NCBI GenBank assembly: GCA_034439915.1 | Contig: JAWXBI010000124.1 | Span: 1-43,830 of the forward strand | DNA from: JADJLQ01 sp034439915 | GTDB taxonomy: Bacteria > Bacteroidota > Bacteroidia > Chitinophagales > Saprospiraceae | Reading direction: 5' to 3' | DNA: 43,830 bases | Shown here: positions 1 to 7,518 of the stretch, piece by piece | Position numbering within the stretch: position 1 is the stretch's first letter | How the letters are laid out: the number at the start of each line of letters is the position of its first letter | Notes under the pieces: generated by a model | Databases searched by the model: none | Told to the model about the DNA's origin: nothing | The model's input: only the letters and a program-made list of their open reading frames with translations | Program-made: the position numbers and the translations under genes

Positions 1-1833
1 CAAAAATATTTTGAAAATGATAAAGCATTGGTACGCCGGTTCCAGACTGTATATATTGACGAACCCAGCACGGAAGAGACCATATCGATCCTGAGGGGAA
101 TTCAGGATAAATACGAGGTATTTCACAAAATTAATATTCTGGATGAAGCCCTGATTGCAGCAGCTGAATTGTCCGGACGATATATCCAGGACCGTCAATT
201 GCCGGATAAAGCCATCGACCTCATAGATGAAGCCGCAGCCAAGTTGAGGCTGGAGCTGGACAGTGTACCCGATGAAATTGATGAATTACAACGAAAGGTT
301 AGGCAATTGGAGATTGAAAAAGAAGTCATTAAACGGGATAACGATAGCGGCAAGATGGTTGCCATTACTAAAATGTTGGCAGAAGCGAAAGAAAAACTGG
401 ATATAGCCAGCGCATCCTGGAAAAATGAAAAGGAAATCGTCGACCAGATTCAATCCATCAAAAAAAATATTGAAGCATTGCAGGGCCAGGCAGATAAGGC
501 TGAAAGAGATAGCCAATACGATGTCGTCGCCAAGATCCGATATGGCACCATCAAAGAAGAGGAGAAAAAACTGGCCGAAGCAGAAGCCAAGTTAAAAGAG
601 TTACCCGAAGATATCCGGTTTACGAATCAGGAAGTAACAGCCAATGACATCGCCGGGGTGGTATCCAAATGGACAGGGATCCCGGTTCAGAAAATGTTGC
701 AAAGTGAAAGAGGTAAATTACTCCAATTGGAGGTTGAAATAAGTAAACGGCTTATAGGGCAAGCAGCTGCCGTGAAAGCGGTATGCGATGCAGTGCGCAG
801 GAGCAGGGCCGGGCTTGGCGATCCGAACAAGCCCATTGGTTCCTTTATATTCCTGGGTCCTACGGGAGTGGGTAAAACGGAATTGGCCAAAGCTTTGGCA
901 GAAGTTTTATTCAATGATGAAAAAGCGATCATCCGGATTGATATGAGTGAATTCCAGGAAAAACATTCTGTCTCCAGGCTGATCGGGGCGCCTCCGGGAT
1001 ATGTAGGTTACGATGAAGGTGGCCAGCTCACCGAAGCCGTGCGCAGAAGGCCCTATTCAATTGTTTTATTGGATGAGATCGAGAAAGCCCATCCGGATAC
1101 GTTTAATATCTTATTACAAGTGCTCGATGACGGCCACCTCTCGGATAATAAAGGCCGGATAGCAAATTTTAAAAATGCCATCATCATCATGACTTCCAAT
1201 ATGGGGGCTGATAAAATCCTTGAAAACTTCGAAGACCTGGAAGCCCTGGGTGATAAACACCGCACCGAGATCATTGAAACTACCAAGATGGAAGTATTTG
1301 ATCTTTTAAAAGAAAATATGCGGCCGGAATTTCTCAACCGCATTGACGACAAGATTATGTTTTTGCCGCTCACCAAAGAAGAAATTAAAAAAATAGCGGT
1401 TTTACAATTAAAGTCAATCCGCAAAAACCTGGCACGTCAAAATCTCAATATTGAGTTGAGTGAATCTGCACTTAATTTATTGGTCGACCTGGGATTTGAT
1501 CCTCAATTCGGGGCCAGGCCTTTGAAACGCGTGATCCAGGGTGATATCATAGATGAACTGGCCAAATTCCTTTTAAATGGTTCTTTCTCTTCAGGGGATA
1601 CCATTCTGGTGGATACCGATATTAAAGGATTTACGTTCAGATCCAGTATCAATCCGGATGCCGGACTGATGCACAGCGCTATGGATAGTGGGGATACCGA
1701 TCTGAAAAATAAAAATTCAAGGGAAAAAAAGTTGGATAAATTGAACAAAGCAACCAAAGAAGTTAATGATGCCGTAAAAAATTTAAAGGAAAACGAACCA
1801 CCAAAACCTCAGACGGAAGCAGAGAATAATTGA
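1..1833 (+). CDS. clpB: ATP-dependent chaperone ClpB, C-terminal two thirds (5' end outside window)
   Basis: ClpB is a hexameric cytoplasmic Hsp100 disaggregase that works with DnaK. The reading frame is open from base 1, so the N-terminal domain and the first Walker motifs lie upstream of the window. Visible in order are the end of the first AAA+ module (VRRFQ, then the GRYIQDRQLPDKAIDLIDEA segment), the long heptad-rich middle domain (about 240-610), and the second AAA+ module with Walker A GPTGVGKTELAKAL (about 855-895), Walker B VLLDEIEKAHPD (about 1066-1100) and the sensor-2 motif GARPLKR (about 1510). The middle domain is full length, which marks ClpB rather than ClpA or ClpC. After the usual end of the family there is a charged, lysine-rich extension of roughly 60 residues. 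The apparent first codon at 28 is an in-frame Leu, not a start. Identification is secure. Confidence 0.97.
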   Translation, partial: QKYFENDKALVRRFQTVYIDEPSTEETISILRGIQDKYEVFHKINILDEALIAAAELSGRYIQDRQLPDKAIDLIDEAAAKLRLELDSVPDEIDELQRKVRQLEIEKEVIKRDNDSGKMVAITKMLAEAKEKLDIASASWKNEKEIVDQIQSIKKNIEALQGQADKAERDSQYDVVAKIRYGTIKEEEKKLAEAEAKLKELPEDIRFTNQEVTANDIAGVVSKWTGIPVQKMLQSERGKLLQLEVEISKRLIGQAAAVKAVCDAVRRSRAGLGDPNKPIGSFIFLGPTGVGKTELAKALAEVLFNDEKAIIRIDMSEFQEKHSVSRLIGAPPGYVGYDEGGQLTEAVRRRPYSIVLLDEIEKAHPDTFNILLQVLDDGHLSDNKGRIANFKNAIIIMTSNMGADKILENFEDLEALGDKHRTEIIETTKMEVFDLLKENMRPEFLNRIDDKIMFLPLTKEEIKKIAVLQLKSIRKNLARQNLNIELSESALNLLVDLGFDPQFGARPLKRVIQGDIIDELAKFLLNGSFSSGDTILVDTDIKGFTFRSSINPDAGLMHSAMDSGDTDLKNKNSREKKLDKLNKATKEVNDAVKNLKENEPPKPQTEAENN

Positions 1834-1834
1834 G

Positions 1835-1852
1835 GGACCGATTCTTCGGTCC
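1835..1852. terminator. Hairpin between convergent clpB and anti-sigma gene
   Basis: A perfect 7-bp stem, GGACCGA / TCGGTCC with a TTCT loop, begins two bases after the clpB stop codon. There is no T-run on either strand, so if it terminates transcription it does so without a classical U-tract. The spacer to the convergent gene is only 52 bases. Confidence 0.4.
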
Positions 1853-1885
1853 GAAGCATGGGTCTAAAGCTTTTCGGATGACGAT

Positions 1886-2701
1886 TTACTGAACGTTTCC
1901 TGCAACATACATTTGATCCAGGGTTGGATCGGGATTGCCTCCAGTGGGTTCAAGGGTAACGGCAAACGTGGTGACGCCCTGCACATCCTTCATCTTGATC
2001 AAAGCGGAATCAGAAGGGGCCGGGATATCGAATATACCCAGATCGACGGGTTTCCCCTGTACGATGCCCCATAATTGATACTGTTTGCCGCTTGGTGGGG
2101 CCGGCAATTGATGCACTTCCAGATATACCTCCTGATTGGTTTTTCCCCAATAGACTTTAGCCAGAGAAGCGGGAGAAAGCGGTGTACCAGTCAGGGTAAT
2201 AGCAGCCATTCCCGGGTCGCGGAGCAATCTCAATTCATGTTTTCTGACTTCCAACATCCGGTTGAGTTCTTCGGCATTTTTGTTGAGTTCCAGTTGTTCT
2301 GACTTATAATTGTCCAGCTCAGCAGTCAATTGTTGGTTTTTACGAAAATTCAGCACGGATAGGGTTGCCAATAAAAGCAGCAATAAAGCTATTAACCCGG
2401 AAAACCACTTACCTTTTTTAACAGCAGGGGCACTCCCGGTGGGTATAGCAGGTGATGGAGTCGTTACTTCATTGGGCAGTTGGTCAATAGTGTCCAGGAT
2501 TTGTTTTTTCAGGTGGGGAGGAGGGGCCACCTGGGTTTCCATTATATTTTTTTCCAGCGTGATTTGAAGGGCTAAGATTTCCACTTTGACTTCAGGAAAT
2601 ACTCTAGCCATACATTCGACTTCCTGCATAGATTCAGAGCTCCCTAAACCTAAGACATATTCTTCCAGTTTACCCGATGAGATGTATTCTTTCGGGTCCA
2701 T
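1886..2701 (-). CDS. RskA-type anti-sigma factor (membrane)
   Basis: This 271-residue protein is predicted to hold the ECF sigma factor encoded just upstream at the membrane. The N-terminal 75 residues are a cytoplasmic sigma-binding region (SGKLEEYVLGLGSSES and following helices). A Pro/Thr-rich linker follows, then one transmembrane segment at about residues 100-119. A short coiled coil comes next, and then a C-terminal RskA-like domain with the family pattern of KVYWG, LEVHQLP, YQLWGI and LGIFD. Its start codon overlaps the sigma stop codon as TAATG, so the two are probably translationally coupled. In this family release of sigma follows regulated proteolysis; no protease gene is adjacent, but an MtfA-like protein lies upstream. 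The signal sensed cannot be read from the sequence. Confidence 0.85.
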   Translation of the reverse strand: MDPKEYISSGKLEEYVLGLGSSESMQEVECMARVFPEVKVEILALQITLEKNIMETQVAPPPHLKKQILDTIDQLPNEVTTPSPAIPTGSAPAVKKGKWFSGLIALLLLLLATLSVLNFRKNQQLTAELDNYKSEQLELNKNAEELNRMLEVRKHELRLLRDPGMAAITLTGTPLSPASLAKVYWGKTNQEVYLEVHQLPAPPSGKQYQLWGIVQGKPVDLGIFDIPAPSDSALIKMKDVQGVTTFAVTLEPTGGNPDPTLDQMYVAGNVQ

Positions 2702-3243
2702 TATTTTATTCTATTTCTTAGTTCTTGCATGGCGGCACGAGTTTTTGTCTTTACGGTTCCCAAAGGCATATTAAGTTTCTGAGCAATTTCTTCTTGAGTA
2801 TACCCCTGAAAGTAAGCCAGGGAAATCAGGATTTGGTGGTCAGGTTGCAGTCGGTTTACCAGTTCGTTTACCCCTATACCATCTATCGAAGAGTGGGTAT
2901 GAAACTGGTTTTGTGTAATATTTACGGGGGAATCCAGGTTTTGGATTTTTTTATTTCTGATACTATCGAGCTTATCCAAAGCCGTGCGGCGTGCTATCGT
3001 CAGCATCCAGGTAAAGATAGATCCTTTGGATTCGTCGAATGCGGCGATGTTTTTCCAGATTTTAACAAAACTGTCCTGCAAACTGTCCTGGGCAGAGGCC
3101 GTATCCTGTTGGAGAATCTTCAGAATGATGCCATACAATGCCGGGGCATATTGATCATAGAGTAGTTCAAATGATTTTTTTTCACCTGATTTGATCTTCT
3201 GGACCAGGTCATACGGCAGGTTTTGAATATCATTATAATTCAT
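2701..3243 (-). CDS. ECF RNA polymerase sigma factor (SigK-like)
   Basis: This is a 180-residue sigma-70 family factor of the extracytoplasmic-function type. Region 2 covers about residues 8-85 (ELLYDQYAPALYGI, SLQDSFVKIWKN, FTWMLTIARRTALDKLDS). Region 4 covers about 115-175 (LQPDHQILISLAYFQGYTQEEIAQKL followed by GTVKTKTRAAMQEL). The frame stays open further upstream, but those residues are hydrophobic and unlike any sigma N-terminus, so the ATG at 3243 is chosen. It is followed by its RskA-type anti-sigma gene with a TAATG overlap. A candidate -7 box (TACTTTTG on the minus strand, 3262-3269) lies 18 bases upstream of the start, at the end of the preceding gene. Confidence 0.9.
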   Translation of the reverse strand: MNYNDIQNLPYDLVQKIKSGEKKSFELLYDQYAPALYGIILKILQQDTASAQDSLQDSFVKIWKNIAAFDESKGSIFTWMLTIARRTALDKLDSIRNKKIQNLDSPVNITQNQFHTHSSIDGIGVNELVNRLQPDHQILISLAYFQGYTQEEIAQKLNMPLGTVKTKTRAAMQELRNRIK

Positions 3244-3261
3244 CAGGCAAGGAGGTAAAAG

Positions 3262-3269
3262 CAAAAGTA
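3262..3269 (-). promoter_or_regulatory. Candidate -7 box for the sigma/anti-sigma pair
   Basis: The minus strand reads TACTTTTG, a full match to the Bacteroidota -7 consensus TAnnTTTG, 18 bases before the sigma start codon. No TTTG-like -33 element sits at the usual 19-base spacing, so this is a half-supported promoter. It would let the sigma operon be transcribed separately from the MtfA-like gene, whose stop codon it abuts. Confidence 0.4.
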
Positions 3270-4031
3270 TTACAATTCCTTCAAATAGGATCGATGAATA
3301 TTCAATACCTGACACACTGCGTTCAGATCCGGTTGGGGCAATCCAATCGCCTGGACTATTTGAGCTTGGGTGATCTGGTACTTTTCTTCAAATTGAGCCC
3401 AGGTGTACACCTCCTGCAGGATAGCTCCATGAGCCCGCATCCATTCATACAAACCAAGATCAAAATAAATAAAAGGTTCTATAACCCCTTTGTACAGATG
3501 GGGGATAGAAAAAACAAGCACCTTGTCTTCTTCATTCCACTCACAATGGTGCAGCACATTAAATATCGGGCTGGGGAAAGGATGACGGTAAAAAACGATT
3601 TGTTCTATTTTAGGGATTAAATAATCTTCCTGATTAAACAATAAGATGATCGCCGGAATACTGCATACTGCTTTGAGATCCTCAGGAGCTTCAATACGTT
3701 CATCGTCCTCTGCACCGGCCGTCGATTGTAACCGATATTGATGAGCTATGACAAATAAGGCCAGGCGTTGACGGAACTTCTTTTTATCCTCTTCTGAAAG
3801 CTGTTTGTAATAGGGTACTTTTTTTACAAAATTCAACACCGGCAATTCCAGTTTCGGAGGGTGTTTAAGGTAATATTTCCAATCAATGGCTTCCCTCAAC
3901 ATAAAAATAACTACGAGTGCGACGATGCCTAAAGCCAAACCTATGGCCCAGGATGACCCATCCACAAACATCATGACCGTGCTGCCTATGGTCAGCAGGA
4001 TAGCCGGCACTGCCAGGTGAAGTGATTTCAT
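3270..4031 (-). CDS. MtfA-like (M90 family) membrane protein lacking the HExxH motif
   Basis: This 253-residue protein has two hydrophobic N-terminal segments (about residues 5-45) and a cytoplasmic domain resembling the MtfA/M90 zinc peptidase family. Similar stretches are VPYYKQLSEEDKKKFRQRL, then PAIILLF and IVFYRHPFPSPIF. Active members carry HExxH at the point where this protein reads LYEWMRAHGAIL: the Glu is kept, the first zinc-binding His is Tyr, and the spacing is changed. It is therefore probably a catalytically dead relative with a binding role. It lies 26 bases upstream of the sigma/anti-sigma pair on the same strand, so it may be co-transcribed. The family assignment comes from recall of conserved stretches; an unrelated two-TM hypothetical protein is the alternative. 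Confidence 0.55.
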   Translation of the reverse strand: MKSLHLAVPAILLTIGSTVMMFVDGSSWAIGLALGIVALVVIFMLREAIDWKYYLKHPPKLELPVLNFVKKVPYYKQLSEEDKKKFRQRLALFVIAHQYRLQSTAGAEDDERIEAPEDLKAVCSIPAIILLFNQEDYLIPKIEQIVFYRHPFPSPIFNVLHHCEWNEEDKVLVFSIPHLYKGVIEPFIYFDLGLYEWMRAHGAILQEVYTWAQFEEKYQITQAQIVQAIGLPQPDLNAVCQVLNIHRSYLKEL

Positions 4032-4096
4032 CTTGCCCGGGTGATACTTCTTTTCATCAGCTAAAATTATCGGAAATTACCCTGCCACCTGCTGGT

Positions 4097-5137
4097 TTAA
4101 AAAATGACATTGTATTTTATTAAAAGTTGTTCCGTAAAACTCACTCTTCTTCCAGTACCTCTCACCCCTCCGACCTGATCGTAATCGGTGACCTGAACCT
4201 GAACATCATGGTCATAAAAAAGATTGGACCATAGATTGATCTGAAACCCTTTAAAAATATTAAACCCGACTTCATTGATCCAGTCGATATCTATATTCCC
4301 TGGTTCATGGAGGTAATTGGAAAACAAGGTCATCCGGCTCGTCACGACCACATGGTCTTTGGAATATTTCTCGGTAAAGTTCCCTTTGAGCAATCCGCCC
4401 AGCTGACTGTCTGACAACTTAAAATCATCGACGCTGTTCCATTTGTTACCGTGAATATTTAATCTCGCCAGGTCACGGTCCGCCACGATTACCGACTTAA
4501 AACCAAATGGAGACAAGAAAAAGGAAAGGGTTTTTCCGGGCTTGTAGTCCAGACCCGGAGCAAACGTAACGTAAGCCGGGGCAAATAATTTGGCCACCAG
4601 GGTTGAGGTAATGATTGATGTTTGAAATTTTTTAAGGTAGTTTTTATTATCCGTGCCTCGATACGTGGGTGCCAATTGACTAATAAATCCAAAGTCCGCT
4701 GCATAACTGAATTTGCTCTTTGGACTGGTTTTATATCCCAACCTGGAATTAATACGAAGTTCATCGATCGATTTTTGGTAAGGTTGTTTTACTTCTTCGA
4801 AAGAGGTGGTACTTGCCAATACCCCGGTACCCAATTTGACTATACCCATATTGAGTGAACCGGTATTGTCGAAACTCATCAATCCTTTTTTAAATTTTGC
4901 AAACACACTAATGGCACCACCGAACCCCAACCTGTTTTCACCCGCTCCGACTTTTGGATTAATCTGAAGTAATTGGCCCATATCCAGGCCCAATCCACCT
5001 CCACTGAGCCAGCCATCTTCTTTGATTTCCTTGTAAACTGCTTTTTTTAATCCGGTAATACGGGCATTGTCGTCATTTTGTCCATGGACAGGCAGGCAGA
5101 TACAAAGGATCAGACAGCAAAACAATATACTTTTCAT
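4097..5137 (-). CDS. DUF3078 family protein, exported, probable outer-membrane barrel
   Basis: This 346-residue protein has a clear signal peptide (MKSILFCCLILCICLPVHGQ). The body is a series of amphipathic beta strands with the DUF3078 layout: a GGGLGLDMGQLLQINP strand pair, GGAISVFAKFKKG, a stretch with KQPYQKSIDELRINSRLGYK, and APAYVTFAPGLDYKP followed by LSPFGFKSVIVADRDLARL. DUF3078 proteins are widespread in Bacteroidota and of unknown function. The strand-rich architecture and the aromatic C-terminal residue (KYNVIF) fit an outer-membrane beta-barrel. It stands alone, transcribed away from the M28 peptidase gene. Confidence 0.75.
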   Translation of the reverse strand: MKSILFCCLILCICLPVHGQNDDNARITGLKKAVYKEIKEDGWLSGGGLGLDMGQLLQINPKVGAGENRLGFGGAISVFAKFKKGLMSFDNTGSLNMGIVKLGTGVLASTTSFEEVKQPYQKSIDELRINSRLGYKTSPKSKFSYAADFGFISQLAPTYRGTDNKNYLKKFQTSIITSTLVAKLFAPAYVTFAPGLDYKPGKTLSFFLSPFGFKSVIVADRDLARLNIHGNKWNSVDDFKLSDSQLGGLLKGNFTEKYSKDHVVVTSRMTLFSNYLHEPGNIDIDWINEVGFNIFKGFQINLWSNLFYDHDVQVQVTDYDQVGGVRGTGRRVSFTEQLLIKYNVIF

Positions 5138-5265
5138 AGATATAAATTAATAGTTTGGTTCAGCATGAATAGATGGACGAAATTTAGGCAAAAGTCTCAA
5201 AAAACAAATCGATAGCAATGCTGATTTTTCTATTTATTCCTATTTTAAACTAGGATAAAAAATAA

Positions 5266-5295
5266 GAGGTAATGCAACTTTCATCACATTACCTC
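5266..5295. promoter_or_regulatory. Perfect 9-bp inverted repeat in a divergent spacer
   Basis: GAGGTAATG and CATTACCTC form a perfect inverted repeat around a 12-base loop, midway between two divergent genes. It is followed by two AACCAAAT words (5302-5309, 5312-5319) and a four-codon mini-ORF MKPN (5308-5322). It has no T-run and ends no visible gene, so an operator or leader hairpin is more likely than a terminator. Function unknown. Confidence 0.4.
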
Positions 5296-5373
5296 GACCC
5301 TAACCAAATGAAACCAAATTAATTTTTAAATATCAGAGATCTTGATATCTTGATCCCATAAATTTATATTTAA

Positions 5374-6798
5374 ATGCCATCAATTCAAGCTATAAGGTCA
5401 TATCAAAAAATCGTTTTCTTTGTCCTTTTCAACTCTATTTTTTGGTTGCCCCCGACCATGGCTCAATCGACCAGTGATGAGGACGCCTGGACACTTCGAA
5501 CGATTTATTCCAATACCCTGACCCAGGGCGGATCCTATGAATGGCTGAGGTCATTGACCACTCAGGCGCCCGGCAGATTGGCAGGTTCGCCGGCATCTAT
5601 AGCCGCGGTTGAATTGACGAAACAAATCATGGATACCCTGGGCTTCGACAGGGTATATCTCCAGGCTTGTACGGTGCCCCACTGGGTACGCGGGGACAAA
5701 GAAATCGTGCGCATTGTCAACTCTGCTTTTATCGGTTCCCAGGATCTGAAAGCATTGTCCCTCGGCAATTCAACCGGGTCAGGCCCTGCGGGTATCACCG
5801 CCGAGGTGATCGAAGTATTCAATCTCGATACATTGGAGAAACTGGGAAATTCATTCATTTCCGGAAAGATTGTCTTTTTCAACCGGCCCATGGAGCCTAC
5901 CCAACTCAGGACTTTTGCAGCTTATGGAGGTGCTGTCGATCAGCGAGGTCGGGGACCGGCTTTAGCAGCCAAATACGGGGCTGCAGGAGCCCTGGTCCGG
6001 AGCATGACCACCTCACTGGACGATCACCCGCATACCGGAGCTACTTTGTTTCAGGCAGGAGAAAAAACAATCCCAGCCCTGGCGATCAGCACCCTTAGCG
6101 CAGACCTGCTAAGCCGCGAATTAAAAAAAGGTAAAGTACAGGTATTCGTTAGAAATACCTGCCGGATGCTGAAGGAGAAAAGCTCGTATAATGTAATCGG
6201 AGAAATCAGCGGTACACAATATCCAAACGAAATCATAGGGATAGGCGGTCATCTGGATTCCTGGGATGTTGGCGAGGGGGCCCATGACGATGGCGCGGGT
6301 TGTGTTCAGAGCATTGAAGTCCTGTACCAATTGAAAAAATTGAATTATAAACCCAAAAGGACGATAAGGGCGATTATGTTTATGAATGAGGAAAACGGGC
6401 TGGGAGGTGCATTGGCATACGCTGATTCATCCAATGCCAGAAAAGAAAAACACCTGTTTGCTTTGGAATCCGATGCCGGTGGATTTACGCCGCGGGGACT
6501 GGGGTTTTCCGCCGATAAAGATGTATTTGAAAACTATTTTAAAAGAGTAAATGGCTGGGCCGGATTATTGGAACCTTTTGATATTAAAATCAACAGCGGT
6601 GGAGGCGGGGCAGACATCGGCCCATTGAGAAACCAAAAAGGGCTGCTGGGAAGCCTGCAACCGGATAGTCAACGGTATTTCGATTATCATCATACTGAAA
6701 TTGACCGTTTTGAAGCAGTAAATAAAAGGGAATTGTTATTGGGTGCTGCAGCCATGACTTCTATAGTATACCTTATAGATAAATACGGATTACAATGA
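5374..6798 (+). CDS. M28 family zinc metallopeptidase (carboxypeptidase Q-like), secreted
   Basis: This 474-residue exported peptidase has a signal peptide ending near residue 31 (PPTMAQ) and a PA-type insert at about residues 138-240. The M28 catalytic domain follows with its usual metal and catalytic residues: H293 in GGHLDSWD, the bridging Asp in AHDDGAG (about 305), the Glu pair in MNEENG (339-340), D367 in ESDAGG, and His in DYHHTEIDRF (about 440). The order matches the carboxypeptidase Q / M28 di-zinc exopeptidases, which remove residues from small peptides outside the cytoplasm. Its stop codon overlaps the hpt start as ATGA, so the two are co-translated despite having no obvious link. 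Confidence 0.9.
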   Translation: MPSIQAIRSYQKIVFFVLFNSIFWLPPTMAQSTSDEDAWTLRTIYSNTLTQGGSYEWLRSLTTQAPGRLAGSPASIAAVELTKQIMDTLGFDRVYLQACTVPHWVRGDKEIVRIVNSAFIGSQDLKALSLGNSTGSGPAGITAEVIEVFNLDTLEKLGNSFISGKIVFFNRPMEPTQLRTFAAYGGAVDQRGRGPALAAKYGAAGALVRSMTTSLDDHPHTGATLFQAGEKTIPALAISTLSADLLSRELKKGKVQVFVRNTCRMLKEKSSYNVIGEISGTQYPNEIIGIGGHLDSWDVGEGAHDDGAGCVQSIEVLYQLKKLNYKPKRTIRAIMFMNEENGLGGALAYADSSNARKEKHLFALESDAGGFTPRGLGFSADKDVFENYFKRVNGWAGLLEPFDIKINSGGGGADIGPLRNQKGLLGSLQPDSQRYFDYHHTEIDRFEAVNKRELLLGAAAMTSIVYLIDKYGLQ

Positions 6799-7337
6799 AC
6801 GGGGTCGTAACCGTCCTGGACAAACAGTTTGAATTGCTCATCCCCAAAACCCTGTTGGAGGAGAAAATTAAAGCGTTGGCAGATCAACTCAATCGGACCT
6901 ATTCCGGCATATCCACCCCTATATTGATGATCGGTATACTCAACGGATCCTTTATTTTCATGGCCGATCTGATCCGACAATTAAATTTTGCATGTACGGT
7001 GCAATTTATCCGCATTGAATCCTATGCCGGCCTGGCTACTACCGGGGTCGTGAAGATGGAATCCGATGTATCCCTTAAATGGAAAGATAAACATGTCATT
7101 GTGATCGAAGATATCGTGGACACGGGACACACATTAAACCGGTTTATCCCGGTATTAAATTCCTACTATCCCTTGTCCGTAAGAGTATGTGCCTTGTTGT
7201 TTAAAGAAGAAGCGGTAGAAGTCCCGGTGCAACTGGATCATTATTGTTTTGCAATAGGTAAAAAATTTGTTGTCGGTTATGGCCTGGATTACGATGGATA
7301 TGGGCGTAACCTGCCAGAAATTTATCAATTAAAATAG
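6795..7337 (+). CDS. hpt: Hypoxanthine phosphoribosyltransferase
   Basis: This cytoplasmic purine-salvage enzyme of 180 residues transfers hypoxanthine or guanine onto PRPP to give IMP or GMP. It shows the type I phosphoribosyltransferase fold: ILNGSFIFMADLIR near residues 45-60, the flexible-loop region RIESYAG, and the PRPP-binding motif VIVIEDIVDTGHTL near residue 100. FVVGYGLDYDGYGRNLPEIY at the C-terminus is typical of HPRT. The start codon lies inside the end of the M28 peptidase gene (ATGA overlap). The tRNA-Asn promoter begins immediately after its stop codon. Confidence 0.95.
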   Translation: MNGVVTVLDKQFELLIPKTLLEEKIKALADQLNRTYSGISTPILMIGILNGSFIFMADLIRQLNFACTVQFIRIESYAGLATTGVVKMESDVSLKWKDKHVIVIEDIVDTGHTLNRFIPVLNSYYPLSVRVCALLFKEEAVEVPVQLDHYCFAIGKKFVVGYGLDYDGYGRNLPEIYQLK

Positions 7338-7367
7338 TTGGCACATGGTGATAAATCCTTAGTTTTG
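7338..7367 (+). promoter_or_regulatory. Promoter of tRNA-Asn (TTG-N19-TAGTTTTG)
   Basis: TTG at 7338-7340, a 19-base spacer, and TAGTTTTG at 7360-7367 match the Bacteroidota sigma-A promoter (TTTG at -33, TAnnTTTG at -7) in sequence and spacing. It sits between the hpt stop and the tRNA, placing the transcription start about 10 bases before the mature tRNA. This is the best-supported promoter in the window. Confidence 0.8.
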
Positions 7368-7382
7368 CCGTCCCAAAAGGAA

Positions 7383-7456
7383 GCCCCCATAGCTCAGTTG
7401 GTTAGAGCGACGGACTGTTAATCCGCAGGTCCCAGGTTCAAGTCCTGGTGGGGGCG
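7383..7456 (+). tRNA. tRNA-Asn (anticodon GTT)
   Basis: A complete cloverleaf of 74 bases. The acceptor stem GCCCCCA pairs perfectly with TGGGGGC. The D arm has GCTC/GAGC and the anticodon loop CTGTTAA carries GTT at 7417-7419. The variable region is five bases, and the T arm CCAGG/CCTGG encloses TTCAAGT. The outermost anticodon-stem pair is an A-C mismatch. The CCA end is not encoded. It has its own promoter and terminator, so it is a monocistronic unit. Confidence 0.97.
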
Positions 7457-7464
7457 CTGAAATC

Positions 7465-7500
7465 GGGCAATCACAGGAATGGTTGCCCTTTATTTTTTAT
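7465..7500 (+). terminator. Intrinsic terminator of tRNA-Asn
   Basis: A nine-pair stem (GGGCAATCA / TGGTTGCCC, one G-U wobble) with a six-base loop is followed directly by TTTATTTTTTAT. It lies nine bases after the tRNA and ends before the PfkB-family start codon. Confidence 0.9.
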
Positions 7501-7518
7501 ACCTAAAAAATTAAATCC

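Noticed and set aside
3250..3256. Possible Shine-Dalgarno GGAGG near the sigma start
   Set aside because: GGAGG lies on the plus strand; on the coding (minus) strand it reads CCTCC, so it cannot act as a ribosome binding site for this gene.
3244..3315. Longer sigma factor starting at 3315
   Set aside because: The added residues are hydrophobic, overlap the end of the upstream gene and do not match any sigma N-terminus; the ATG at 3243 gives a standard length.
5308..5322. MKPN mini-ORF as a gene
   Set aside because: Four codons are too few to support as a coding sequence; it is kept only as part of a regulatory-region observation.
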